Positions 10,782-22,509 are shown, numbered from the stretch's first letter. The stretch is 64,000 nt of DNA from Gracilaria domingensis (GCA_022539475.1 VCMS01000095.1:1-64000), one strand, 5' to 3'. Notes: generated by a model not told the origin, from the letters alone. Numbers and translations are program-made.

Positions 10782-11335
10782 GTTGGCGAAGGGTGGCTGC
10801 GAGGTGCGACGCGGGGGGAGGTGGGGGAGGTGGTGCGGCAGACGCGGGGCGCAAAGGCGGGACGAGGCGCAGACGCGGGCGGCGCTGCAGACGGCGGGCG
10901 CGCTTGTTTCCGAGAACGGGTGCGGGGCGGCTGCGAGCGGGGGTCGGGTGCCTCGCGGCGCGCGGCGTTTTGAGCGTCTTCAAGCCGCCGCAGCGGCGCC
11001 GAAATGGGCAGCGCCCTTTTCGGGAAGCGCCCAAGCGAGGGGGGACTGCGCAGCCGCATCCCCCCCACCCTCATTCCCAAACACGTCCCCCACGTGGCCA
11101 CGGGCGATGCCCTTACAGCGCACAGCGCGCGCTCCGGCTCGCGCGGCTACCCGCAGCTCCTCCGCGAGCGCGCCGCGCCGGTATCCTGCTCATCTAGATC
11201 GCGTTGAGCATCTGCCGTGGCATTGGCGATGCCGCCGGTCGCGCGAAGAAGAGAAACGGTTTCGTTGCGATTTGGAGGCGGAAGGCGGCGCTCAAGCGCC
11301 CGCCTCGAAGCCGCCGCGCCGTCCGCCGCTGTGCC
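10782..11335. promoter_or_regulatory. GC-rich divergent intergenic region
   Basis: Separates the minus-strand C2 gene from the plus-strand QTRT1 gene, so both promoters must lie here. It is strongly G/C and CpG-rich with no TATA-like element seen. Long open frames in it are composition artefacts. Confidence 0.5.
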
Positions 11336-12596
11336 ATGCCCGCGCAGCCGTCGCAGCCACCAGCCCACAAGCCGCACGATGCGTCGCCGTCGCCGCCTCT
11401 GTACTACGGCGGCGCCCGTTCGCCCGCGCTCCGGCTAGAGGTGCATGCCACCTGCAACAAGGCGCGGGCCGCTACGCTGCATCTGCCGCACCACTCCGCG
11501 CTCACGCCTATGTTCATGCCCGTCGGCACGCAGGCTTCCATAAAAGGCTTGGCGCCTTTTCAGCTTCTTGAGCCGTCTGTTGATGCGCAGCTCATTCTTG
11601 CCAACACCTATCATCTGGCGCTGCGGCCTGGCGGACACGTTGTGCGACACCACGGCGGCGTGCATTCGTTTATGAACTGGCCCCGCGCCGTGCTCACCGA
11701 TTCGGGCGGCTTTTCAGATGGTGTCTTTGTTGCGATTCTCCACTGTCACAGAGAGCGGCGTGCATTTTCAAAGCCCCGTTGATGGCACGGAGATGCTCCT
11801 TACCCCGGAGAAGAGCATTGCTATACAGAATGATATTGGAGCCGATATTATTATGGCCTTGGATGATGTCGTGCCCTCTACCACCACTGGCCCGCGCGTC
11901 GAGGACGCCTGTCACAGAACCCTGCGCTGGATTGATCGTTGCGAAGCCGCTCACTCGAGAAAGAACGAGCAGAGCTTGTTCGGCATTGTCCAGGGTGGTC
12001 TGGACTCTCGTCTCAGAGAGCTCTGCTGCAACGGTCTCATCGAGAAGGATCTGCCTGGTTACGCTATTGGCGGTCTCTCTGGCGGCGAGGCGAAGGATGT
12101 CTTCTGGAAGGTTGTTAACCAATGCACTGACCTTTTGCCAGAGGACAAACCGCGCTATTGCATGGGCGTTGGCTACCCAGAAGATCTTGTGGTTTGCGTT
12201 GCACTTGGTGCCGATATGTTTGATTGTGTCTATCCAGCGCGTACTGCGCGCTTTGGCACCGCGCTTGTTCCGTCTGGTCTGCTTAAGATTCGCCATGCCT
12301 CTATGGCTACCGACAAACGCCCTGTTCAGGACGATTGCCCTTGTCACACATGCCGCAACTATTGTCGAGCCTATCTGCATATGCTCACCGCGAAGGATGG
12401 AACCGTTGGCGCTCAATTACTCACGCTGCATAATATTGCATACCTCACGCAGCTGATGAAGCGCACGAGACAAGCCATTCTTGACGGCGTTTTCGAACAG
12501 TTCGTGCAGAAGTTCATGCTTGATCTCTACCCGGAGAAGAAATATCCCAAATGGTCGAGCGATGCTCTCAGTTCCGCAGGAATAACACTGTTGTAG
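11336..12596 (+). CDS. QTRT1: queuine tRNA-ribosyltransferase catalytic subunit, with a +1 frameshift
   Basis: TGT exchanges guanine-34 for queuine in GUN-anticodon tRNAs. The product matches the eukaryotic catalytic subunit along its length: MPVGTQASIKG, NTYHLALRPG, the nucleophile/base region LTDSGGF, then MVSLLRF, the QGGLDSRLR region, AIGGLSGGE, MGVGYPEDLV, MFDCVYPARTARFG with the second catalytic Asp, and the zinc site CPCHTC plus a later His. The 5' part (11336-11714) and 3' part (11718-12596) lie in different frames. The conserved GGF-Q-MVSL passage is broken at the TTTT run 11711-11714; one T fewer would restore family register. It may be a sequencing error, an allele, a pseudogene or a translational frameshift. 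The rest shows no decay, favouring error or recoding. Confidence 0.9.
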
Positions 12597-13446
12597 CGAC
12601 TGAGGTTTTCTTTCCGACAGTCGCACATCCTCGATTTTGCATTACGCACTGTCTCGACCTCAATGCGTGTGTCGCCCAACAAGGACAAGGGTTTATTGTA
12701 ATTGATTTCGAAAGGGGATGACGAAGGGTACCCTCTTGCCCCAACACATTCTTGTCGTGAGTGGTCCAGCAAACTCTGATTGCTACGAATGTGGCACCGA
12801 CGAACTCTAGGGACGTTCCAAATTGCGTGGACCCCACAACGAGCCTCACATCGCCCCATGGCACGAGCAGGCCCGTATTTGATTCCCGTGACTTCACCGC
12901 TTTGTCACTCGCGACTCTCCATGCTTGACGCCGGGCAGCGAGTGTGTGCGTGTGAGGTGCCCGAAAATGGCGCGTGTCCGCCGCTGAACATCGTCACACG
13001 CGCGCCCCTTTTCTCACTCGATTCTTCGCATCCTCGAATCTCGGTTCCAAACATCGATCGCGCTATCATGTCCCGTGTCCCCCTTCTTCCCCTCCAATGC
13101 GTGGTTAGAGGCACACTCTTGCACCAAGTTGCGTAACACTCTGTTGCCCCGCAGCATTGCGCGCTCGCTTATGTGACTCCCATGCACCTGCGCTCAGCTC
13201 CGGCCATTTGCAACACGCATTTCATGTGCTCAGCGAGTCACCGGACTGCCGTGCGTTCTCACGTCCCTTCCCTTTCTCTCCTCCGATCTCTTTTTCGCTT
13301 TCTAAACCTACCTTTTCCGTCGCCGCCGGGTTCTTTCGGCCGACGAGCTGGGTGGTTTCACTGCCCTTCTCTTTGTCGATTTTTTGTGTGTGCCTTGCTC
13401 GGTTGCATGTGCTACCGCGCAACGCGCGTCGCTTGGAGCCCTTCAT
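12597..13446. other. intergenic / MYB leader
   Basis: About 850 bp, pyrimidine-rich towards the 3' end (13250-13390, many CT tracts), which probably includes the promoter and 5' UTR of the MYB gene. No other feature recognised. Confidence 0.4.
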
Positions 13447-14949
13447 ATGGGTCGCTCTGAGAACGATACTTACGCCAGAGGTCCGTGGACGAAAGATGAG
13501 GACTCGATGCTCATTTCGCTCGTCAATGCCCATGGTCCGCGAAACTGGACTAATCTAGCTTCGCGAATGCCTAGTAGGTCAGGAAAGCAATGTCGTGAAC
13601 GTTGGCTGAATCACCTGAACCCTAATATTAAGAAGGGTGCGTGGACGTCCGACGAAGACGAAAAGCTTGTTTCCTTGCATAAGACTATTGGCAATCGTTG
13701 GTCGGAGATTGCGAAACATCTTCCTGGACGTACGGATAACGCAATTAAGAATCATTGGAACTCCACTATAAAGCGAAAGATTCGCCCGGATGGATCCGGT
13801 TTGATATCTACGCCGAGCTCAAGCGGTCGTCGCGTTTCTGCCCCTACTCCTGCTTCTGCATCCGCCAAAGCTCCTTTTGTTTCCGCTTCCGCTTCCGCTT
13901 CCGCCTCCGCCTCTGCTACAGTGTCTGCGTCGGCCCCTGACAGAACGTCGAGCTCATCTCAGTCTCAATCATCTCGGGCGAGGCAGGGTACGCTTCGAGA
14001 TAACAAGAGAAGCGGTTTGCATTTGTGGAAGTCTAGTCTACGTCATAATAGTGAGAACCCTAATGTTCCTGTAACCAGAGCTGGTTCGCCCAAATCAGAC
14101 GGCCATCGCTCCCCGCGTTCTACGATTCAGAGGATTTCGACTCCCTCTCGCAAGAAAGGTCACAGATCGGAAGATACGTGTGATAAATCCGAAGTCAAAA
14201 CCCGCACTGCCGTATGTGAGACCCCGACGCAGAGTGCAAGGTTCCCTGTCATTGTTCTAGGCTCTTCCCTTAACGTTCTCTCACCGCAACCCCTCGCGCC
14301 CGAGCAAAAGCGAACATCGCTCGCAGGAAGTGACAGTTACTCCTCTGTCACAGACCCACACTCTCCATCTGCCCGTACTTCGTCTCAGTTTTATGAGCAT
14401 CAGGACGAGTCTGTGAATCTGTCTGTTACGAACACTGCACTTGTCACGAATTTCTCTGGGACACCGATCGCAGGCCATACATCTGAATTAAATGTAGACC
14501 GTGATTCCACTGCAAACACTCCAACCACCACCCGCCGTCGACTCTTGACCGAAGTGGAGGAGAAGAGTGATGGTCGCCCTTCTCACAAGCGTCAAAAGAG
14601 TGACACTGTTTGTTCCGTGGAAGACGATCCTATTCCTCCATTTCTTTTCGAAACCACGATAGGTGATTATGGTCTGGAAACCATACCACTAGCAGATCTT
14701 GGTTTGGCTTTTTCGCTCACTGACTGTGACCCTATTTCCGCTAGCCATTCATCTTTGCATTCAGTCGGTGTTGGCGAAGACGGGCGGATGAAGGAAATAG
14801 GTATCGGAGGTTTTGACTATGTGCCTGATGAAATTCCTGATCATGTTGACAACGAAGAGTTTTCCAACATCTACAACAGCACAAATTTGAACTATTCATC
14901 CCTAATAGCTTCAATCAACCCGATAGCTAATCCTGACTATGGATTATAG
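13447..14949 (+). CDS. R2R3-MYB transcription factor
   Basis: The 500-residue protein has two MYB repeats at its N-terminus: R2 (about residues 11-60, [20 protein letters not shown] ... [11 protein letters not shown]) and R3 (about 62-112, [20 protein letters not shown] ... [14 protein letters not shown]), with the regularly spaced Trp residues needed for the hydrophobic cores. The recognition helices resemble the broad MYB/CDC5-independent R2R3 class that binds YAAC-type sites. The start at 13447 follows the pattern of very short N-termini; the frame upstream lacks ATG. The rest is Ser/Thr-rich and probably disordered, with a Ser-Ala repeat near residues 140-158 and an acidic C-terminal third rich in Asp/Glu/Phe that may be an activation domain. 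The target genes are unknown. Confidence 0.95.
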   Translation: MGRSENDTYARGPWTKDEDSMLISLVNAHGPRNWTNLASRMPSRSGKQCRERWLNHLNPNIKKGAWTSDEDEKLVSLHKTIGNRWSEIAKHLPGRTDNAIKNHWNSTIKRKIRPDGSGLISTPSSSGRRVSAPTPASASAKAPFVSASASASASASATVSASAPDRTSSSSQSQSSRARQGTLRDNKRSGLHLWKSSLRHNSENPNVPVTRAGSPKSDGHRSPRSTIQRISTPSRKKGHRSEDTCDKSEVKTRTAVCETPTQSARFPVIVLGSSLNVLSPQPLAPEQKRTSLAGSDSYSSVTDPHSPSARTSSQFYEHQDESVNLSVTNTALVTNFSGTPIAGHTSELNVDRDSTANTPTTTRRRLLTEVEEKSDGRPSHKRQKSDTVCSVEDDPIPPFLFETTIGDYGLETIPLADLGLAFSLTDCDPISASHSSLHSVGVGEDGRMKEIGIGGFDYVPDEIPDHVDNEEFSNIYNSTNLNYSSLIASINPIANPDYGL

Positions 14950-15644
14950 GACGCCAAACGGCTCTGATTCAATCTTTTCAACTTAGAGGGCCGCAGCGCT
15001 GTTTACTTTTGACTGCTCTATTCCCACTTCCAACAACCCTTAACCGCTTCATTCACTATCACAAGTTTTCTTCATGCAGTCATCCAACTAAGCGCGTTCT
15101 AAGATAAGTGGGTCGCAAGAAGAGATATCCTAGACATCCTGGATTTCTTAGAACTTCAACCCATTGTACAGACATTATCTCTGCTCGTGCAAAAGTTTGT
15201 CGTACTGCAGCTCTCTTTCAGGATAGTTTCGCTGCAACACCGCTTTCGTGATTATTCGACGCGTGATTCTATCATTTTTAGTGACCTTTTAGAGTTTTCG
15301 GAGGGTCTATACAATCCTCACATAAACACAAAAACATATATCTTAGTTTCCAATCCACCCAGCATAGACTGTGACAGTTGTAGCCTCGTAGATTATAAAG
15401 CGTCAGCTCGGCAGGGAATGGAATTCGTACCGGAGGTTAAAGGCTAACCTGAGCAGTCCTCAATCTCTGAAGTTACTTCTGACTATGTCCTTGAGGTTCT
15501 ACGTCGCAAAAGATCAATATCGCTGCAAGTGGTGAATGAGTATTGAGGCCGCGCCTCCCTATTATCCAGCATCTTTGAAGCACGATAGTAGAAGGAAGCT
15601 CTGCAGGAACTCCTGCCTACGACGACGGGTGATGTTTGTGCCAT
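14950..15644. other. intergenic between convergent genes
   Basis: The MYB and PPR genes converge here. Only an 86-residue open frame with random composition is present; no RNA gene or repeat recognised. Confidence 0.4.
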
Positions 15645-18359
15645 TTACTCAGGACCGAGCACGGAGTTGCTGCTTTCCATCAGTTCTGGGCAAACTCGCT
15701 TAGCTAATGAGCGAGCATGAACTTCCCCACAGTCCTTGGCCATCGACTGCAATATATTTCTCAATAATCTGGACCGTTCCAACGTATTAGGAATCTTGTC
15801 AATTGCTCGAATTATAGCTTCGTATAAGTCCCTCCACCTGTGGGAACGAATGCGAGGATCACCATCCCTCACGGTCGAACGAACTTTTCGGAACAAAGCA
15901 CGTGCGCGTCTGATGTGAGCAGGTTTCTGACTAAGCATACATGCCTGTATTAAAGTACGATAAGTTTCAAGGTTCGGAGGATACCCCAATCGCTGCATGT
16001 CTGAAACGACTCCAAAGGCAGAGCTAACGTTTGCTTCTTCAGCGTAGGCCTTGACAATTGCTTCCAAAGCCATTCGTTGTGGCCGGACATTCAGAGCTTC
16101 CATCGCAGATAACATGCTTCGCAATTCAGATCCACTCCTTTCCCTGTCTCCGACGTTTCTGATCATCTTGTTTAGCACAAAAGGTACAGAATATCCAGCG
16201 AGATTCATTTCCTTAGCGAGTTTCAAAGCCATCTCCTTGCGATCGCTACTAATTGCAGCCACTAGTGCCGCTGTGTACAGTTCTTCGTCGGGTTGACCCC
16301 ACATTCTTCGCGACTGCTCCAGGGTCTTCATAGCTAAATCAACGTTCCCTACTCGTCCGTATCCCGATATGATCGACGTGAACGTGAGCTTGTTAGGTCG
16401 CATCCCATTTTCTTGCATTCGCTTCAGGATGGCAACGGCCTCTTCTACATGTCCCTTGGAAACGTAAGCCGCTATTAAAGTCGAGTACGTTATCACATTT
16501 GGTACCAATCCTCTTACTTTCATTGTGTTGAATGCAACTTCCATTCTCTCAAAGTCATCGGCTTTGAAACATGCATGTATGAGGGCGTTGTATACGGGAG
16601 CATTAAGTTTGATGGATGGAAATTCTTGCGGAAGTTGTTCAATCACCTCAAAAGCAAGACCGACATCACCACTACGACCACATGCATCAACAAGAGAACA
16701 CAAAGTTACAATGTCAGGCACAATTCTGTCCCTCCGAAGATGATTCAAGACGTTGAAAGCCATATCGATCCGCTTCGCGCGTGCACATGAGTGAATAAGT
16801 GAATTGTACGTCACCAAGTTTGGTTCCAACCCAGAGCTCTTCATTTCGGTTAGGAGGTCGAAGGCTTGATCGGCACCGACCGCACCTCCTCCCTTAGCAC
16901 AAGCATCAATTGCGATTGAGTAAGTGACAATCGTTGGAGCCACTCCAGCCGCCCGCATGGAACGAAACAAGCGCAAAGCAGAATTCAGTTCACCCCATCT
17001 CCCACAGCCTTGAATAAGGGTGTCATATGTGTGAGAATTGGGGCGTATGCCCTCCTTTTGAATCATAATCTTCACCAGAGCAAACGCCCGCTCCAGACGT
17101 CCAGCTTTGCAACAGGCCTGCAACAGATTGTTATATGTTACGACGTTGACTCGAATACCTTCGTCTCGCATTGTGCGTGCCACATGAAACGCACGAGCGA
17201 CATCCCCTGCTCGAGCGCACGCATTTACAACCCAGTTATAGCTAATAGCATTCGGTTTCAGGTTCTCCTTCTCACGCATGGACTTCAGAGTACTAAGGGC
17301 TTTATCTGGTTGAGCTGCTCTCGCAAAAGAGCTCAGTATCGCATTGAAAGTGTCCAGATTAGGTTCAATAGGCGACTCCTTCAAGGTGTTATACACCTTC
17401 ATTGCATCGTTGAATCTGCCCGCTCTTGCCGAGCTGCGGATAAGTGCGTTGTATGTTGTGATCTTCTGCGCCGAGAAACCATCAGCTCGCATCTGTGACA
17501 GAATTGCAAGACCGTCATCGACTTGTCGAGCAGTGCCTGATGCACTTAACAAGCAATCGTATATAGTTTGAGTACGAGGCACACAACTTTCCACCATACC
17601 TTTCAGTAGCGATTGGGCCTTTTTGACAGAGTTACATCTGATGCAAGCATCGATGAGTTTCTCGTAGACGACAGTTTGTTCCAATTTGGATAGACTGACG
17701 AAGCCCTTATCGACTAAAACGCAGAGAGCCTTTCTCAAATTTCCCGCACGGCCACAAGCGTCTACAAAACAAGCGAAGGCGAAAGCATTCGGCACAAACC
17801 CATACCTTGGAAAAAGCACGTTAAGTACGTGATTCGCGTTGGATACATGCGCCGATCTCGAAGCTGTCTTCAGCATAGCTTCCAAAACACTCGGATCAAG
17901 TGTTTCGGAAGGCGAAGAATCTAGCAGATCAAAACATTCGTGTAGTTTTCCATTCCGGGCAAGTCGGATAATGTGAGATTGAAACTCCGAAGGTCCAGAG
18001 ATGTCCTGAGAATCCCTTCGATTAACAGAAAGAAGATCTAAAGCTGTGCTCGACGCTTCAATATGTCCGGCAATCTGCTTGATATGCTCGTGTTGTCCTC
18101 GCCGACGAAGTTTAGCGACAAGATCGTGCGCAATGTAATCCGGAAGGCGCAGGACTGGGTTCTGCTTCAGAATAGAAAGAGCTGTCCCAAACTGTTCATT
18201 AGTCACGGCGTTGTGGATTCTCTGTAGGATTCTGGCGCCGTTAGGACGACGTGGTGATGCAGATGTACTCTTCACGGTCGTTCTCTCAAAAGGAGTAAAC
18301 GATACGTGGCATCGGACAGGGACGAACGAAGGTAATCCGAATACGCATGGCGACATCAT
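15645..18359 (-). CDS. organellar pentatricopeptide repeat (PPR) protein
   Basis: The 904-residue protein consists largely of P-class 35-residue PPR motifs, at least fifteen from about residue 190 to 830, recognisable by recurring patterns such as VTYNNLLQACCKAGRLERAF, VTYSTLIAAYVSKGHVEEAV and TYDTLIQGCGRWGELNSALR. PPR arrays bind single-stranded organellar RNA one base per repeat, acting in transcript stability, processing or translation. The ATG at 18359 gives an N-terminus (MMSPCVFGLPSFVPVRCHVS) rich in hydroxylated and basic residues, consistent with plastid or mitochondrial import. The C-terminal 80 residues are basic and helical, without a recognisable SMR, E or DYW domain. The target RNA cannot be inferred without decoding positions 5 and 35 of each repeat. 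Confidence 0.95.
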   Translation of the reverse strand: MMSPCVFGLPSFVPVRCHVSFTPFERTTVKSTSASPRRPNGARILQRIHNAVTNEQFGTALSILKQNPVLRLPDYIAHDLVAKLRRRGQHEHIKQIAGHIEASSTALDLLSVNRRDSQDISGPSEFQSHIIRLARNGKLHECFDLLDSSPSETLDPSVLEAMLKTASRSAHVSNANHVLNVLFPRYGFVPNAFAFACFVDACGRAGNLRKALCVLVDKGFVSLSKLEQTVVYEKLIDACIRCNSVKKAQSLLKGMVESCVPRTQTIYDCLLSASGTARQVDDGLAILSQMRADGFSAQKITTYNALIRSSARAGRFNDAMKVYNTLKESPIEPNLDTFNAILSSFARAAQPDKALSTLKSMREKENLKPNAISYNWVVNACARAGDVARAFHVARTMRDEGIRVNVVTYNNLLQACCKAGRLERAFALVKIMIQKEGIRPNSHTYDTLIQGCGRWGELNSALRLFRSMRAAGVAPTIVTYSIAIDACAKGGGAVGADQAFDLLTEMKSSGLEPNLVTYNSLIHSCARAKRIDMAFNVLNHLRRDRIVPDIVTLCSLVDACGRSGDVGLAFEVIEQLPQEFPSIKLNAPVYNALIHACFKADDFERMEVAFNTMKVRGLVPNVITYSTLIAAYVSKGHVEEAVAILKRMQENGMRPNKLTFTSIISGYGRVGNVDLAMKTLEQSRRMWGQPDEELYTAALVAAISSDRKEMALKLAKEMNLAGYSVPFVLNKMIRNVGDRERSGSELRSMLSAMEALNVRPQRMALEAIVKAYAEEANVSSAFGVVSDMQRLGYPPNLETYRTLIQACMLSQKPAHIRRARALFRKVRSTVRDGDPRIRSHRWRDLYEAIIRAIDKIPNTLERSRLLRNILQSMAKDCGEVHARSLAKRVCPELMESSNSVLGPE

Positions 18360-19431
18360 GGAAAATGCGCCCAATCGCGAATCGAGATTCGCTTTTATCG
18401 CGGCACACCGCTGCAAAATGTCATTCGTAATTGTGGGTAGACTAAAACGCTCGCGCCGCCTAAACGTGCTCGAAGCTTGGGGCCCTTGGGGTGAGCAAGT
18501 ACCTTTGTACTCACTGGGCACTCACTGGAGCAATAGCGATTCCAATCGCACACGTGAAATCACATGTAGGTGATGGGCGATGATCAACATGATCGGATGA
18601 ACAGTGCTCACCTGGGCACAGTGCACTGGAGCCAAAAACGAGTTTGAGAACTTAAATTCCATGCATTTGTTTCGCTCTCGCGTTCTGTAGTTCGAGGTTA
18701 TACAGTACTCTTTGTTTGCAACTGTAGATATCGACTACAGATTGCATCTCAGGACTTGCTCGGACTCCGAAGAGTCGGCATGCATTTTCGAAAGCCAGAT
18801 AACCATGCGAGCATACACAGTACAACCGTTACATCAGATCATGGCTGCTGTACTGTATATATGTAAGCAAGCACACTTATCCTGTGTTCTTGCAATCAAG
18901 ACGAGCTTCTCTATGGCTCTCGAGGTGAGCTCTTGAGCTCCTGCTCGCATGTCATCCACCAACCCCAGCCAACAGAACAAATTTCCGAGGGAGAAGGGCG
19001 CAGTTTTACGTCGAATACGATGGACTCGTGGCACAATGGTATAAAATGTTATACATAGAAATGTTTGCAGCTTGTTTTCCTGCTTGTCGCCTCACAGCTG
19101 CATTGATCAAATTTGTACCCTTGGTCGCCGCCTCCAAGCTTTTCATTTCCAACGCGGAAAACGTAAGGGGCTTCTTCCTGCAAAATTGCTATCTGTATTG
19201 GAAGCCTCGCTGTTTTCCACCAACTTCCATTTCATTCGCCCCTCAGTTCTGCGTCATGTTAAGTCTGTACCTCGTACAATGTGACCTCGAAACACAATAT
19301 CGAGTCCCAAGGGGGCTCTGACCCTACAGGTAGCTCCCTGCGTGTTCAATCAGGCCAGCCACATCCTTTTGCCCCTGCCCCAGGGCTAAGACCTCTAGCT
19401 CAATAGTGCTCCCTGTTGCCCAGTGACAAAC
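18360..19431. other. intergenic
   Basis: About 1.07 kb containing the PPR promoter and the 3' end of the next minus-strand gene. I looked for tRNA-like arms, notably near 19020-19060, and found no complete cloverleaf. Confidence 0.4.
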
Positions 19432-20346
19432 TCAACCCAACATTTTTTCCATCAAACACCACATCTTCTCCTTTTGACGCATTTCGAGCTCCTTCTCACG
19501 AAGCTCCAACTCTCGTTTTGCCAACATTGTCCGCATGTATTCCAAGCGGAGCTTACCATATCGGAAATCTTCATTGGACTGCGTCTTGTTCTTATCATCA
19601 ACTTCTTTTGTACTGAGCAACATTTCTTCAATTGCTAACGAACGTTCTTCCATTCTGGACCTCCTCTCCTCGCTCTGATCCAACATTTTCACAATTAATT
19701 GCAAACAGCGCGCCTTTCCCTCGTCAATGCCTTTCACCAACGTTTCACGCGGTAACTCAGTTTCCTTCTTGACTTCCACCTTCGGTACAGTACGGACCAA
19801 GTCACTGGGCTTATGGTTAGGAACAACATCTTTTGAGAGCGAAAACTCATCGGGACACGGATCACTCGCTTGTTCCTTGTCGTTCTCCAGTTTCCCGTTG
19901 CCTAAAGAAATGCATACTCGTTTCTTCGGTGTGCCTTCAGGCCGCTCTTTGAGTCCCTCATCACACAGCCCGGGGTTTAGCCCCAGATTCCGCTGTCGTT
20001 TCTTATCATTTCGCTTTTCTCGATCTCCGACAATTTTACTGAGCAATCGAACGCGCAGCAATGATACCTCCTCGGTTCCTGTGTCTTCCAAACTTCCTAT
20101 TCCATATCGGTATATTAAGTTACGAAAACGATGGCTCAAGCCTTTATTCGTTCTTGGCGGAAACTTCAATCCCTCCTTTCGCTTTATAGCATGATACCTT
20201 TCAACGACTTCGCTCATAACATGTTTCGAAATGCAATGCTTTATAGGGTTAATCTCCTGATCCGTCTTAATCCGCAAGTGTGCTCCGATCTGCAGAACAG
20301 CCTGCAGCAGTGCGACATCTTCCTCGACTGCATACATAAAGGCCAT
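19432..20346 (-). CDS. SANT/trihelix-like DNA-binding protein, family member 1
   Basis: The 304-residue product begins at ATG 20346; upstream the frame has no ATG until a TTG. Its N-terminal helical domain (about residues 8-110) contains EEDVALLQAVLQIGAH and then KGLSHRFRNLIYRYG, an arrangement like the Myb/SANT-like or trihelix domains derived from DNA-binding parts of transposases. The C-terminal 70 residues form a heptad-rich, highly charged coiled coil (RTMLAKRELELREKELEMRQ). The middle is basic with PKKRVC, a possible nuclear localisation signal. The product of the gene at 30780-31976 has the same layout and shared residues. A role as a transcriptional regulator is inferred. Confidence 0.75.
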   Translation of the reverse strand: MAFMYAVEEDVALLQAVLQIGAHLRIKTDQEINPIKHCISKHVMSEVVERYHAIKRKEGLKFPPRTNKGLSHRFRNLIYRYGIGSLEDTGTEEVSLLRVRLLSKIVGDREKRNDKKRQRNLGLNPGLCDEGLKERPEGTPKKRVCISLGNGKLENDKEQASDPCPDEFSLSKDVVPNHKPSDLVRTVPKVEVKKETELPRETLVKGIDEGKARCLQLIVKMLDQSEERRSRMEERSLAIEEMLLSTKEVDDKNKTQSNEDFRYGKLRLEYMRTMLAKRELELREKELEMRQKEKMWCLMEKMLG

Positions 20347-21469
20347 TTTCACAATTTGCCAGGCTCCGCAAAAAGAAAAAGTCCGTTGTAAAACGCGGTT
20401 CGTAGTAGATGGGAGCGCTCTATGACAGCTCAGCCAGCACGCGAGCAAGCACGAGGAGCTTCTGATTCTCAACGACTGTGGGCTTCTTTTGTTCCTCCGT
20501 GGGCATCATCATGCAAGGAGAGGGATATCCCTAGGGTACCCAAATGTTCTGAGGATAATTAACAGTACCTGTGGTACCCTTGGGAGCGGAAGAGACGGCG
20601 AATGAGAGGGAAAAGGATTGAATCAACATACACATTGTTCAATCTGGAACGACAGTCACGAGAGTATCAGCATGCGTCGCGCAATGCAAAGCTGTTATCC
20701 TTAGGATATCCTCCGATAGCACTGGCACTTGCTGTAGATTTGGCACGGAGCAACTTTGATCTGTAGCAAAATTCTTACAAGCTTTCGGTTTGTCTTACCC
20801 TGCCCCTTTCTTCCTCTTAAGATAAGGGCCAGCCTTCTAACTTCGTCTGTCAAGTATCTCAACAAGAAATATGCAGCATGCTACTAAGCGGTACGTACTT
20901 TCCCACAAGTTGCATACAGCTCTCTATATACAGCATATCTATGAAGCGGTTTGCCCAATCGTTTGATACTTGGCATTTGAATTTAATAAATTCAATATTC
21001 AATACATTCCTCTGGAACGCTCCACTTGTGTCACACAAGTTGTGTGAAGTTCGTCGGATCGACAAGTGATCCAAGATCGAAGCCTCTATATCATCAAAAA
21101 TAAGAGGGGGAGATTCTGATATATCAATGATATTCTACAGCCTTTGTTTCGAAGACACCGTGAACAACAGCCAGAATGTCATTAGGCTCACGGGGCAGGG
21201 ACACATGCTTGCTTCTTGACTAAGGGCCTCCCAAGCTGTTCAACTGTAGGATGTAACTTATCTTAATACACATGGCAGCGCCTGGCTTTGCCGAGGCACA
21301 GGGGAGGAGCGACAGCACGACAACGAAAAAGGGACAGTTGCAGCAGGTTGCAATTACTACTCGCTCCCACAACAGTGATCCATGAGAATCACTCTTCGAA
21401 TTCAAATCCCAGCGTACACTCCAACATGCATTTAGGTCACACTCGCGTTCCTCCCGAAGGAGCTTAGAC
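20347..21469. other. intergenic
   Basis: About 1.1 kb between divergent genes. It includes a perfect 12-bp palindrome at 20521-20532 (AGGGATATCCCT) and several short related inverted motifs around GGTACC. No RNA gene recognised. Confidence 0.4.
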
Positions 21470-22195
21470 ATGGTATCTTTGGGAGTCGAATCAATCACGC
21501 CTTTGCCTTCCGTTATGATGGGCAATTGTGATACGTTTTCTTCACGCAGTCCTTCAGTTTCGTCGAAGGACTGTGATCTTGTGCTCGAAGAAGGTTTCTC
21601 ACCAGAGTATGATGCTGGAAACGCGTGGAGTTTCTTTGATAGCGATCAGGCTTCATTGTCTACACCACTCGCAGTATATGCAACCGTCATTTTCGCGTTG
21701 TGCCTGTTACTTCTATCAAGCTTTCTTTTCATCGAGTTTATCGCCTATCTTACCAAGAAAGCTGTTCATCACGTGGCAGGAATCCTGGCACTGCCTTTCG
21801 ACATCGATGCAGACATGTACTATCTCACCGCTCGGCGCTCTGTTCTTCCACACGTTCTGGTACATGAGTTGATCGATAAGACCTGTCCCGTGACGAGTCA
21901 CACGCCCTCCGAAATGCCACGCGCTGTGGACACCGCAAAGCGTCATTATCTGCCACCAAAGCTCAGATCCCCTTGCAGTCTTTGTGACATTGGCATTGCG
22001 ATGGGAGAACTGTGTCGAACGTTGCCATGCGGACATACGTTCCACGCTCGATGTGTCGACAAATCGTGTCTCACACTAGCTCAGCGGAACACCCATCGAA
22101 TGCAGTATATCGCCTGTCCCACATGTCAGTTCGTAGTTTACCCAACTCCGGAGCTCATCAGAGACACGTTTATGTTCATTCGTATGGAGGACTGA
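21470..22195 (+). CDS. membrane-anchored RING-H2 protein, putative E3 ubiquitin ligase
   Basis: The 241-residue product has one hydrophobic helix at about residues 66-92 and a C-terminal RING-H2 finger with Cys169, Cys172, Cys187, His189, His192, Cys195, Cys216 and Cys219. The Cys195-Cys216 loop of 20 residues is longer than in the common ATL-type RING-H2 fingers. The presumptive role is recruiting an E2 to ubiquitinate membrane or membrane-adjacent targets, but substrates are unknown. The ATG at 21470 is the first in frame. It is followed 314 bp downstream by another membrane-anchored protein on the same strand, with independent spacing. Confidence 0.88.
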   Translation: MVSLGVESITPLPSVMMGNCDTFSSRSPSVSSKDCDLVLEEGFSPEYDAGNAWSFFDSDQASLSTPLAVYATVIFALCLLLLSSFLFIEFIAYLTKKAVHHVAGILALPFDIDADMYYLTARRSVLPHVLVHELIDKTCPVTSHTPSEMPRAVDTAKRHYLPPKLRSPCSLCDIGIAMGELCRTLPCGHTFHARCVDKSCLTLAQRNTHRMQYIACPTCQFVVYPTPELIRDTFMFIRMED

Positions 22196-22509
22196 ATTAC
22201 CGCCGATCGACTTCGAATCGAACACGCCATGATCCGAGCAAAACGCAGAAAAGAAAAAAGATTCGCATACAAGTGGCTCCTTCATTGTGATCAGAATTAT
22301 TTGACGTTAGCACCGCTTCCAGTCCTCTTAGAACGCAACTGTGTCTGCATGGTGATCGTTGCACATACTCCCTAAACTCTTAAGCTGTCAATGACTTGAT
22401 GGGTTTATATCGAAGGTACGACGGATAACTGTAGCATTATTCTTCCAAACACCCTCTCTGCTTCTATACCCAACTCTCTTCCTGGCTGACGACCCTTCGT
22501 TTAAATCTT
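22196..22509. other. intergenic
   Basis: A 314-bp spacer between two plus-strand genes; nothing recognised beyond a presumed promoter. Confidence 0.35.

Noticed and set aside
10525-11571. 348-residue plus-strand frame across the C2-QTRT1 promoter
   Set aside because: GC-rich shadow of two real genes, no domain.
19020-19060. tRNA-like start of sequence (TGGCACAATGGTA)
   Set aside because: No matching acceptor stem, anticodon arm or T-arm follows.
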